This document shows positions 19,526-30,402 of a DNA stretch of 64,000 bases, piece by piece. Both the position numbers and the translations under genes were made by a program. Every line of letters starts with the position of its first letter. The first letter of the stretch is position 1. The notes under the pieces are model-generated. The model searched no databases. It was not told the origin of the DNA and saw nothing but the letters and a program-made list of their open reading frames with translations. The stretch is from positions 3,496,331 through 3,560,330 of the forward strand of contig JAFMSR010000018.1 in assembly GCA_022818135.1 (NCBI GenBank), given 5' to 3'. This DNA is from Saxidomus purpurata. Lineage: Eukaryota; Mollusca; Bivalvia; Venerida; Veneridae.

Positions 19526-22339
19526 CCTACTTAACAATATAAAGTCCGTAAAAGTCTACACAGCTAAATGGATGAAATTCAGATGTTAGTTTGCAATAGA
19601 ATGTTAGCCTGATTTGTGACACAGACTCCTTTTCATGAACAGTAATGCAGTATGTTCATGTATAAATACAATGCACTTCAGCCTACATGCAAAAGGTTGA
19701 AATTTGAGCACTACCATGCTAAACTTAAACTACACTCACAGTGCGTAAAAGCCAATTGAGGTTAACCACTAAATAACAAATTCCAAAAGGAACACAACTG
19801 CAAATCAGACATTGGGTTGATTACTTGAAAGTAATTGATTAAATTATGATTATTTTGCATTTTTTAGTAATTGATAATTTGATTACTTCATGATTACGGC
19901 AGAATTTGCAAGTAATTGATTAATTATGATTATTTTCAAGAAAAATTATCATGATTGATGATTAATTCTTCTTATAAATGACAGGTTAAAGCAAAGATCT
20001 GTGAATCTTATCTATTACTGCAACAATACAACAAATGAACTTGTGACATTATTTTAAATGTTCAGTGTCAACAGTGTGTCAGCTCTTTATTCAGTTAATG
20101 TGTGGCACTTAATGATGCATATATTAGTTAGGAATGGAAAGTAAAATATACATAAAAATAATTAACAGGTGCACATTCTGAATTCTGAAATAAAGTCCAA
20201 ATAGTTGAGCAATGTTAACATTTTGTATCTGAAAAGCAGTTTATTGTACTAAATCAGTGAATCATTGATAGTGATAGAAATCGGTTGAATTTTTCACAAT
20301 CGATTATCGGTTCAATCGGATGGGGTATAATCGATAACCTTCCGATATAATAATCAGCTTGAACCAAACAGTGCAGAACATGATCAAAGCAAAAAGCTGC
20401 TGCAATCTACACCATTACAATGAAGTAGTTTCTGCCACAGTTATGGCAGGTTAACCCTTTATAATGCTGGAACAGTAAATAGGTAATGCTACATGTCACC
20501 AATCAAAGCATTGGGCCTAATAAGAGATTTTAAAGGGAATATTCAAAGGTTTTCTTATAGAAACCTGCCTAAGGTCAAGAGACCCCAAGGCCTGGAGGTC
20601 ATGTTTTCAACAATGTTAGGCCTTCTGGTAAGGGCCAGAAACTGGTAGAAGAACCTAGATGTTTTTGAAATAAATTGTTAACACAGAACCTGATGGCCGA
20701 GTAATTGCTTTTATGCTAGACAGACAACACAAATATGAACAGAAAGATGTATTGGCAAAGAAATCAGAGAGTGTCAATTCGTCTTATAAATGATAATAAT
20801 TCCAAGCTATTGACTTTGTTTTTCTTCCAGGATGGGACAAAAGCCGCAATTTTAAATCTTCAGACTCAGTGTGTGTGAACTTGTTTCTTCCATTAACGTG
20901 AATCTAATTGTATCTCCTTTGGGTATGGTATAAATACTTTTAACGACGACATTCCGAATTCGGATATGTCAAATAGTTGATCGCCCTTAACATTTTACTA
21001 ACTGAAAGGCGTTTATTGTACAATCGGAACATCACTGAATCATTGATCATTATAGCTTTACCAAATATAAACAGATTATCAGATTCTGTTGTGTCATAGA
21101 CCATAGTTAAACCCTAGGGCTACAACCAGGGACACCTTTTACCACGAATATATAAGAAATAGGTGAATAATTGGTGTTTAAACAATGGAAGTGTCGGTCA
21201 GTGTTTTTTTTTTCCTATAACAATTTAATTTTGTGTCCAATAAAGTTAAATGTCTACTTGGTACAATGGAATCTTGGAAATTACCCCTTTTTTGCTGTAA
21301 TCGAAGCCAGATTACTGGGAAATATTAATTGATAATTAATCCGTATGAATTTATGATTATTTTTGATGATTACCCCATGTCTGCTGAAAGTATCAACTTA
21401 ATAATACACTGAAATACATGGATTAGTATTAAAACCAACATATCCATATTTAATAGAAAATTCATAAATTAGTAATAATAATTTCAAAACTGGATACAAA
21501 ATGCTGATGTTCCGACTGTCCAGGATTTTCGTACAGTTTATGTATCCAAAATATTTTTCCATAATAGCCTCTCCATATCATAAATAACAGTACCTAGGCA
21601 TAAAACTGAAAATTACTTTTATCATGACCTGGAGAATTAAAATGAGTAGCAATATTTGTAGCAAAAGAGGGGTCAAAAAGTTTCACAAAGAATGAACAGT
21701 CATAAGTTTGACATTCATAATTTTACTGATGATTTATATGCTACAGATATTGCTACTATATGCTAGAAGCATTGAAATTTTGCTTTATGCCGAATAAATG
21801 TTGTTGTTGTATTTGTGTTTCTTAAACACAACCTGAGGCATTGGATTAATGGGTACTAAATTAACGAAGCATGAAACATCAATCTGATCCAATACTGATT
21901 AGCGATATATTTTTAATGAAATTCTTTATCTTAATTAAAAAGTATAACAAGGAACAGTGCCTTGATAAATGAAGCATGGAACATATAATAGATAGTTGCC
22001 TCACTTGCCTGTATATTGGAAAAGTGGCATAGTGTCTATGTGAATGTCACACAAAAAATACATTAGATTATACATTATAGATAAAATCTATTAAAAGTGT
22101 CTCTGCAAATAATCTACATGTATAAAACGTGTGTCTCTTTGATCAACTGATAGAGAAAATGTCAGACAATAGACTTCTTTTCACTTAATACTTTTCTGTG
22201 TAGCAGCGTTTTATTTGTAACCTGCTGTATTCTGTTTCATGAACTTTGTATCACATATCGGTACATACAAGTCGTGTACATCTTAAACTGGATTTTTTGC
22301 CTCACTTGACACAAATTAGGATCGCTCACTATCTGGTGC
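19526..22339. other. PDCD7 3' flank: AT-rich repeats, no gene seen
   Basis: A possible polyadenylation hexamer AATAAA is at 20189-20194. Segments near 19803-19985 and 21296-21375 are rich in AATTGATTA/TAATCAT and may be ends of a hAT-like element. A ~110-bp direct repeat occupies 20168-20280 and 20945-21055. No coding exon was recognised. Confidence 0.5.
20168..21055 (+). repeat. Diverged direct repeat pair (~110 bp, ~780 bp apart)
   Basis: 20168-20280 and 20945-21055 share an ordered set of blocks: 'cattc(t/c)gaattc', 'aaatagttga', 'aacattt', 'gtttattgtac', 'tcactgaatcattgat'. They could be ends or internal repeats of an unrecognised element. Confidence 0.55.
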
Positions 22340-22369
22340 ATTTTGTACATCTCTATCATGTCCTTAACC

Positions 22370-23465
22370 AAGATCTCCTCTGAAATTCTCTACTAAAGTT
22401 GTTCGAAGAACTCCATTCCATTTAGAACTCTGGTTGCTATGACAACAAACAGGGAAAAAATCTCTTAAACCTGAAGGCCCAGAGCTTAGATATTTGGCAA
22501 GTAGCATTGTCTAATGGACTTCTACAAAGATGTTCAAATCATGACCCCTTGGTCAAAATTTACCTCATTGGGGAGTGGGGTCACTTGATTTTACATTGGT
22601 TTATATAAGAAAAACTTTGAAAATCATCTTCTTTAAAGCTACAAGGCTTAGAGCTAAGATATTTGGTATGTAGCATTGCCTAGTGAACCTTTACTAAGAA
22701 TGTTCAAATCGTGACCCTCTGGTAAAAATTGACCCGACACAGCGCTACCAAGATTGTTCAAATAATGACCACCAGGTGAAAAAGTACCCCACCCAGTGCA
22801 CGGCACATTCATCAGTGTGTTAGTTGTTTTCAGGATTGTAAATTCTGAATGCATAAAAGAAGTTTGATAGGTTTTCACCATATTGATACAGTGTGTTGTT
22901 GCAATAAGACGCTGTGGTAAGAAGCTCAAGGGTCACAGCCAAAATTTGAGGTTACAGGTAAAAATGCACATGCTAGACCTTGTTCAGGCTGTAACTTTTT
23001 ACTGGATAGACATATTTTGAAACAAATTGGGGCAAATGTTTACCATGATGAGACTTTGATGCGAGCAAGACTCGGTCCACAGTGCAAAGGTCAAAATCAC
23101 ACTTTGAGGTTTATTGTGAAACATGGGCACTTTAGACTTTGTCCAGGTTGTAACTTTCTCATGTATCGTAGGATTTTGAATTGATCTGGTACAGTTGTCC
23201 ACCTCAGTGAAATAGTTTGTAGTGTACAGGACCCAGGTAATAGTAACTTGAAGGTCAAGGTCACACTCTGAGGTTAAATGTCAAATGTTAAATAGGAACA
23301 TGAAACCTTGTGTAGATTGTTACTTTGTCCTGTATGAAAGTATTTTGAAATGACTTTGCACAATTGTTCACTATGATGAGATGGTGTGTTGCATGCAAGG
23401 GCCAGGTCTTTGCCTTGGAAGTTCAAGGTCACACTGAGAATGTAAAGTTGCAAATTAAATAATTT
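22370..23465 (+). repeat. Tandem-monomer repeat fragments (AGCTCACC-family core, then 'aaggtcacac' monomers)
   Basis: 22370-22800 resembles the core of the element at 16270-17585 (shared 'ttgttcgaagaactccattccat', 'agagcttagatatttggca'). 22960-23460 is a different tandem set of ~190-bp monomers sharing 'tttgaaatgacttg', 'gatgagac' and 'aaggtcacac'. Element ends were not identified. Confidence 0.6.
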
Positions 23466-23714
23466 GTAAATGCTTTTTGCGCTTAAACTGTATTTGTTGA
23501 CCTACATATACATACACTTTTTGATGTATTGTGTACTGATGGTGCTGTTATTCAGGCATGTCTGCTACAAATCAAAAGATACAGATGCCACAGACACTTT
23601 GTGTATGGAAATTTATCCCCTCTTACCCATATAGATGTAAATATCAAAGTTGTAATCAAGTGTTGTGTAGAGTGGGAGGGGGCCGGGGTTACGGGCTTGG
23701 GGAGAAAATGTGTA

Positions 23715-23810
23715 TGCGGCTGTATAGCTCAGTCAATAGAACATTTGCCTTGTAAGCGTTCTCAGTTTGAGTACCAATGAGGCTGCATATTTTTCCCACC
23801 CTGTGACATT
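23715..23810 (+). repeat. tRNA-derived SINE-like sequence
   Basis: Contains TATAGCTCAGTCAATAGAAC (A-box region), a CCTTGTAAGC anticodon-like stretch and a degenerate B box 'cagtttgagtacc', then the shared tail 'ttttcccaccctgtgac'. Confidence 0.55.
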
Positions 23811-23969
23811 TGTCGCCCAACGTGTAGCAATGTTGGCATAGGTTTGTGTGAACGGCATTACATGGTCTGTCTCAAACACCAGGTAATTGCTTAGTTTAAT
23901 AGTACTCAACGGATTACATCAAGTGGGAAAGAACGTTATGGTTACAGACTAAGTAATAAATTGGGGGAG

Positions 23970-24095
23970 GAAATGTGTATGAGGCTGCAGGTTGGATAGC
24001 TCAGTTGGTAGAGTGTACACCCTGTTGTCTTGAAGGGGGGGGGGGGTTCAGGTCCTGGTCAGGCTGTACATTTTTTGCACCCAGTAACAGTTGCA
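23970..24095 (+). repeat. tRNA-derived SINE-like sequence
   Basis: Contains GGATAGCTCAGTTGGTAGAG (a strong A box), a G-run where the variable loop would be, and a degenerate B box GGTTCAGGTCC. It has the same tail type as 23715-23810, about 250 bp away in the same orientation. Confidence 0.6.
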
Positions 24096-24179
24096 AACTC
24101 TATCCACATCTGGCGTTCAATATAGGACCACATTCAATTCACTCTCGTGATATGACCTGATGATACAGTTTTTGACTGA

Positions 24180-25400
24180 AGGTGACCAAGTTTCAAAACC
24201 TTACATGAAATTCATCAAGACAATCATACTGACCTTTTTTTACGACTGGGTATTATCATTTGTTTTGATAGCCTATGTTTTTAACCAGTGTGACCCAATC
24301 TCAAAGTCAACCTTGAGTTAAAGACAAGCATTTGAACTAATTTTTATGATGATTATGTACAAAATGTGACTTGATTTTTCAATAGGTTTACAATGTATTT
24401 ATGATTTATGATGTACTTTTTGTTCACTATGACCCTGCTTCAAACTCTGCCTGGAGTTTAACAGACACATTTTTCACCAGTTTTCAAGATGATTTGCAAA
24501 CTGTATATAACAGTAGGTTTTCCATTATGAAAATAGGTGACCTCGTTTTTGACCTCATTTGACCTGGTTTAAAACCTGACCTAAAACACTCCGGCAAATT
24601 TACATGATGATTGGGTAAAAAATGTTCTTTATTTATTGGGCCCGGTGTCCTAATTTTTTATGCCTCCGAAGGGTGGCATATTAAAATCGCACTGTCCGTC
24701 CGTCTGCACGCTTTATGGGTTCTAAGACAATAGAAATCTATTGTCTTCATTCCGTCTTTTGTCCCTTAAGTGGTCATTCTTTTGTTACTTAAGTGGTCAC
24801 TCTATTGTTTGAGAACAATGGAAATACAACCTAATAACACCTTTGCATGGGTGTGTGTCCATCTGTGTCCGGACTGTAACTCTGTCATGCATTGAAGGAT
24901 TTTAAAATAACTTGGCACAAATGTCTAGCACATCAAGACGACGTGTCGCGTGCAAGACCCATGTCCCTACCTCAAAGGTCAAGGTCACACGTAGAGTTTG
25001 AAGGTAATGAAATCCTCAATATATGTACACATTTGTGTCCAGACTGTAACATTGTCATGCATTGAAGGATTTTAAAAATAACTTGGCACAAATGTCTAGC
25101 ACATCAAGACGACGTGTCACGTGCAAGACCCACGTCCCACCTCAAAGGTCAAGGTCACACTTAGAGTTTGAAGGTAATGGAATCCTGTATATATGCACAC
25201 ATTCCTGTCCGGACTATAACTTTATCATGCATTGAAGGATTTTAAAATAACTTGGCACAAATGTCAAGCACATCAAGACGATGTGTCGCGTGCAAGACCC
25301 ACGTTCCTACCTCAAAGGTCAAGGTCACCCTTAGAGCATTTCACTGTGAGACCTAATTTTGTTTACCTCGGATTCGAACTTTATCTAAAACTAATCAAAT
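24180..25400 (+). mobile_element. Two abutting tandem-monomer elements (GACCTAG family; TATGCC-hairpin family)
   Basis: 24180-24650 carries 'gacctggtttaaaacctgacc' and 'catgatgattgggtaaaaaatgt' monomers. At about 24656 begins a TATGCCTCCGAAGGGTGGCA hairpin start with GTCCGTCCGTC. Three ~185-bp monomers follow (about 24840-25340) sharing 'gcattgaaggatttt', 'cacatcaagacga' and 'aaggtcaaggtcac'. Non-coding. Confidence 0.68.
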
Positions 25401-25419
25401 TTTATGATGACTGAGTGAT

Positions 25420-27220
25420 AAATGTGGCCTCTAGACAGTTTAGAAGGCTTTCCATTGATCTGACAGTGTGACCCAAGTTATAACCACAGGTGACCCAGAT
25501 TCGAACTTTGCCTGCAAATCATTGATAAAATGATAAAAACATTTTGAACAATTTTCATCATGATTGGGTGGTAAATGTCACCTCTGTGGCATACTCATTT
25601 TACCTCGTGACCTCGTATTTAACCCCAGATGAACCAGATTCGAACTTGACCTAGAATTCATCAAAGCAGTTATTCTGACAGTTTCCTGTGAAAAATGCAG
25701 ACTCCGTTGCAATAAAAAGGTTTTTCTATGATTTTACCTAGTTTTTGACCTCGGATAATCCATACTCGTACTTTACTTAGATTCACCAAGGCAGTCATTC
25801 TGACCAAGTTTCATGAACATCAAATGAAAATTCAACCTCTATTGCAAACACAAAAGATCCATATTCGAACTCGACCTATATTACATCTAGGTCACCAAAA
25901 CCCTTGTGTATGCATTTTTCATCTGATGTTCAAGAAGCTTTCAGAATCCGTGTCTCGATTAATTCTACGTCATTATCGGAAATTTCATCTCGGTTCACCG
26001 CTGCAAAGGAAAGGAAGTGGCTAACAAATTCATTAGAATAAAAAATTTAATCGAGAAATGCACGAAGCGCACGAACGTATATGACGTCACACGCTAGAAT
26101 GTCACGTGATTAAAATTTGAAAGATTTACACTTTTTGCTTTACAAACTTCCAACTCGACATTAATCTGATATCATTGGAACTCTCATATATTCGAGAATT
26201 TACCCGCGTAACTCTGAATAAAACAGCACCGGCTACCTAGCCGCTGCCTAAAGGAAAACCTTGTTTACACTCTAGGGGCCACATCTGACCCCAGTCATCA
26301 CGAAATTGGCCAGAATTGTTGTCTCGATGGTCTCTGCGCCATGTTCGTAACTGTGTCGCATGGGGTTAACAACAAGGTCACTAGAGCTAATTTGCTTGAA
26401 AATTGGTCGGAATGTTTGTCTTGATGTTTTGAATCTGGGTCACCTGGGATCAATAATTAGGTCACCATGGCAAATAAAAGCAAAAAGTTTGTGAATTTTG
26501 CATTCAATTATCATGAAAATGTATCGGAATAATTTTCTTGATGAATGATGTCACTTGGTGAGCGATATAGCGTCATCGTGGCCTTCTTGTGCATCTGTAT
26601 GAACCGGTATCAGTGTCGAGCCACAATTCATCAAGACAAATACTGTGATTCCTTTTCGTGGGTACAAAATGTGGCCTCTGGATGGTAACAGGTAAGGCCA
26701 TTTAATTGAACCGAAAAAAATACAAAACATTACAACAAACGGGGTCCGAAACGAGAACGTGCGAGAATTCGATATCTAATATTCTTAGGAATAGTAAAGT
26801 GTTGACATGAAAAAACGTGTGTTGAAAGAGACAGCTTGGAGCCTAATACTAGAATCCATAGCATACACATATAATCTATGTTCAAATGAATTTGTTTCGT
26901 CTATAATCGAAATAAAACTCAGTTTCAAACAATATTCGACCAATTTTCATGATGATTTGATACAAACTATGTCCTCTATACGTTTTTTCAAGACAAATAT
27001 TGTGACCACTTTTCGTAATAATTGGATACAAACTGTAGTCTTTAATTTTGATAAGGTTTCATTTTTCATTGTTTTATTATTTCAACACGTGAACCAGTTT
27101 TTTCTACTCTAATTACATTTGAGTTTCGTAATGGAGTAAGAGATGCTGCCTAGATTCAAGATTCTGACCAATTTTCATGATGACTGGGTACAATCAGGAA
27201 CAATACAGTACATGAGATTG
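25420..27220 (+). repeat. Further degenerate GACCTAG/GGTGAGC-family repeats
   Basis: Recurrent 'gatgattgggtggtaaatgtcacctct' and 'gaccaagtttcatgaa' blocks occur to about 25880. A 3'-end signature GGTGAGCGATATAGCGTCAT lies at 26560-26585. Weaker 'ccaattttcatgatgattt' monomers reach about 27220. The 101-codon frame at 26807-27112 lies in these monomers and is not a gene. Confidence 0.55.
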
Positions 27221-27229
27221 ATAACTAGG

Positions 27230-30200
27230 TCATTAGGTCAAACATGGAAAAGTCTTACTATCACTACAGAACCAAAGTCTTGAACACAAGGACTATAAAA
27301 ATTGGTTTAAATGTTAAAGTGACATTATGCTCATCTTACTGCACATAGTGTATTTTAGTGACAGTTTTATAAAAGCAATTTTCGGTTGCTTGTGCATTTA
27401 AATGTGTTATACTAATGATAATGCCGCATTAGTATTTGAAGTTGGTGCTTTAGAAATAAAAAAAATGGACAAATAAAATAATAGTGCGTTCGCAGTGATC
27501 TCCTTTGTGTTGTTGTAGTTGTTGGTAGAGATTTCGGCAGTGGAAGGGAACCAACTCCTGCATGATTTTTTTTAATTGACTCTCGGTCAAAATAGGAAAA
27601 GTAATGTTTGAAAAGTTATTATTTCGTACTGGTAGCAGGAAGAGTTTGATATATTGGGTTAAAAGCTATTATTTCCTCTACCGTTTTTACACACACCTAT
27701 TTCAGCTGGATTTTTTTTTGAAAAAAATGTGCATACTTCCACTTTGTCTTGATGAACATGTTTGAAAATGTATCACAGTAGTTCAAAACCTAGATCATAG
27801 GCACAATTCATAGAACAACTTCACTGAAATCATAGAGGCCGCGTAACCCGAATTCAAACTCGACATAGTTCATTAAAACGTGATACAAGACGTATCTACA
27901 AGGAGAACGATGTCGGACAACTTATACATCGGACAGGTGATCACAATAGCCCACGTTGCTTGATGATTGACTTACCGTATTTCTAATTTTTCCAGACATT
28001 TTATTCGCAATTTGTCAAAGTAATTGGAAAGGTGGTAGAGATTTAATATATTAAAACATATTGTTTAAAGCTTTAAGGATCTATCGTTCCCGGAATTCTC
28101 TTCTACAATAATGGTAGACTCGTGATTCATTGTGACTAATAGGCCCTATTTCACCTGAGTAGGCTACATATAAATGAGAGTCGGAATGGTCAAACATATC
28201 GTAACTTTATTCTTTTAGCAAATAACCCATATTAAACAGGGCCAATTGTAGCCTAATTAATATGGCGTTTCAGTGTGACCCCTTTCATAGATCTGATATT
28301 TCATAATTGTCATACCTTTACGCCTAATTTCAATGTGCCCCATAATAAGCAAAATTAGGTACAACCGGTTCATAATGCACAATTTATCAACTTCAAAAAA
28401 CAATTTTCCGGTCTAAAATGATGAATTAAATATCACGGTAAATGAAAACCTAAATATTTATGAAAAATCTCACCACTTTATAAAAATCTGAATTTTTAAA
28501 CCTTAACTAATGTACATGCAAGTTTACACACAAGGCACAATACGCCGTTTATTTTCATATTGCACTGATTGATGCAGGTGCGTAGTTAGGTAAATGTAAC
28601 TCAGAATTGTGTTAGCATCATTTTTAAACTTAATTCTATCATATTAAATCATCAATACATTTGAATATTGGATTTTATTGGGTTTTTAAGTGCCCAACAG
28701 AATTTCATTGGGGATGTGTTCCCAGCTATTGGCACTTCAAAGTGAGACGTAGAAGGCGGACAACTGTAAAATCGGTTTGGGGTGCCTTCGAAGTGGAAAT
28801 AGTGAGACTAGGCCATTTGCAATAATATTTTTGCTATATACTTTCAATTGTGTGTCAAGGCATATGATCTCTACACTTTTGTCAAATACCATATACAGTT
28901 GACTGTCGTTATCTCGAATTTCAGCATCTTGCTTAAACTTTGTATTAATTTTCGAAGCAACATGTATTTTCGGAATCTCTGCTTAAAAGTTAGATTGCAT
29001 TTACGTGTCAAGAACTACTTCTTGAATGTCTGATACCCCGTGTGAAAACTATCCTGTCCAAAAAAAAGATAGGCCTTTACCCCGAAAGGCTGGCAGGGGC
29101 CTGACGTCATCTACCATAGGCTGTAATTTAGCACGCGTTTCAAATTGAAGCACTGACCACATAGCCCTACATGTACATGTATTATGTGTATACAGTATAG
29201 GCCCGTGTCTGCAGCAACGTTGCAGAAGGTAGAATCCACTACGGAGGCTGTGTGCTGAATATATTGAATTAATAATTGATTTTAAATAGCATCAAACAGG
29301 GGAGAATAATACTTTATTGGCTTTGGAAGATAAGCAATGAATATTGGATTGTTTCCCTTGAAAGTAAACTCCAAAGCAACCTAGAAAAAGTCAATATGAA
29401 GCGAAAAAATGGATCCAAATGAAGAAAAACAACTGTTAGGTTGCTTTAATCGTTTCAAGTGTTTCAATGTTTTTTGTTCTTGTCACTATATGAGTAGGGC
29501 AACGAAATTCCTTTTATTTCACACAATGTTTATGTAATTTGAAAAAGACTATAGTTAAAGGTATTTAGCGACCAGTACGAAACTAAGGTTTAGTTGCAAA
29601 CTTGATGGCTTTGCCCGATTTTGACCAATCAGCGGGAGAGGTTGTTTACGTTTGTATTCACTGTGTGATGGTTAATGCAATACACGATAATTTTTAATTG
29701 GAATTAAATTTATAATTGAGCCAAATTATTGTGTTATAAGTAGCCAGAGCTTGAATATAATGGGTTATCTTTTGAATTAAACCGAAACATTAATCATCAC
29801 ACGCACATACTCAACAGAATCATCAAACATTTTTGTTGTTTTGAGATTGACATTTTATTATCTCGGTTCAAGGCTACTCGAAGTTGTTTGTGTAACAATA
29901 CATTTACACATGAAATGAAACCCCCTGACTCACAGGAAATTGGATTTATATATGAACATGCGTAAAATGTGTATAAGTGCTTTATTTCGATGGATTTAAC
30001 AATGTGATCGATGAAAGATTGTATCTTTGTTTTTCTTGTGAAATCGGTGACATGTCCGCGGTGGGATTACCATTCATTGATAAGAGCCGCCATAATTTGA
30101 AATCCCAGACAGACGTATTATTTAGGATTGTAAACAAGCCGGCAATGGTCGGCTGTGGGTCACAGAGGCCCTGGGCGACGTGTTTACCTTTTCTTTAATT
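27230..30200. other. Unrecognised intergenic sequence upstream of the SRCR/insulin-receptor gene
   Basis: AT-rich with no convincing exon, repeat family or RNA gene. The receptor gene's promoter and any 5' UTR exon should lie in its right part, but no clear TATA/Inr pair was found. Confidence 0.4.
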
Positions 30201-30207
30201 TGAGAAC

Positions 30208-30231
30208 ATGATCGAACTATTACTATGCTGA
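30208..30231 (+). promoter_or_regulatory. Seven-codon upstream ORF overlapping the receptor start codon
   Basis: An ATG at 30208 opens the peptide MIELLLC and stops with TGA at 30229-30231, overlapping the main start codon at 30225 in another frame. If included in the mRNA it would be expected to reduce initiation at 30225. Confidence 0.4.
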
Positions 30232-30330
30232 CTGTCAAATTGTTCAAAGCATTTATATTTTTGGCATGGCTGATGGTGACTCTTGCAGAAGATCCACGTG
30301 CAGGGTATCGAGATGCCATGATTACTGATG
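30225..30330 (+). CDS. Signal-peptide exon of the SRCR/receptor gene
   Basis: It encodes 35 residues: [20 protein letters not shown], then [16 protein letters not shown] basic residue pair precedes a strong hydrophobic core and an Ala-Glu cleavage region, a classic secretory leader. It ends GATG|gtaaga in phase 1, matching the phase-1 acceptor at 35592 (G+TT gives Val of VRLSNN). A long TA microsatellite starts 10 bp into the intron. Confidence 0.78.
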
Positions 30331-30337
30331 GTAAGAT

Positions 30338-30402
<65 letters not shown>

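Noticed and set aside
26807..27112. 101-codon frame
   Set aside because: Lies within degenerate tandem repeat monomers ('ccaattttcatgatgattt'); no protein features.
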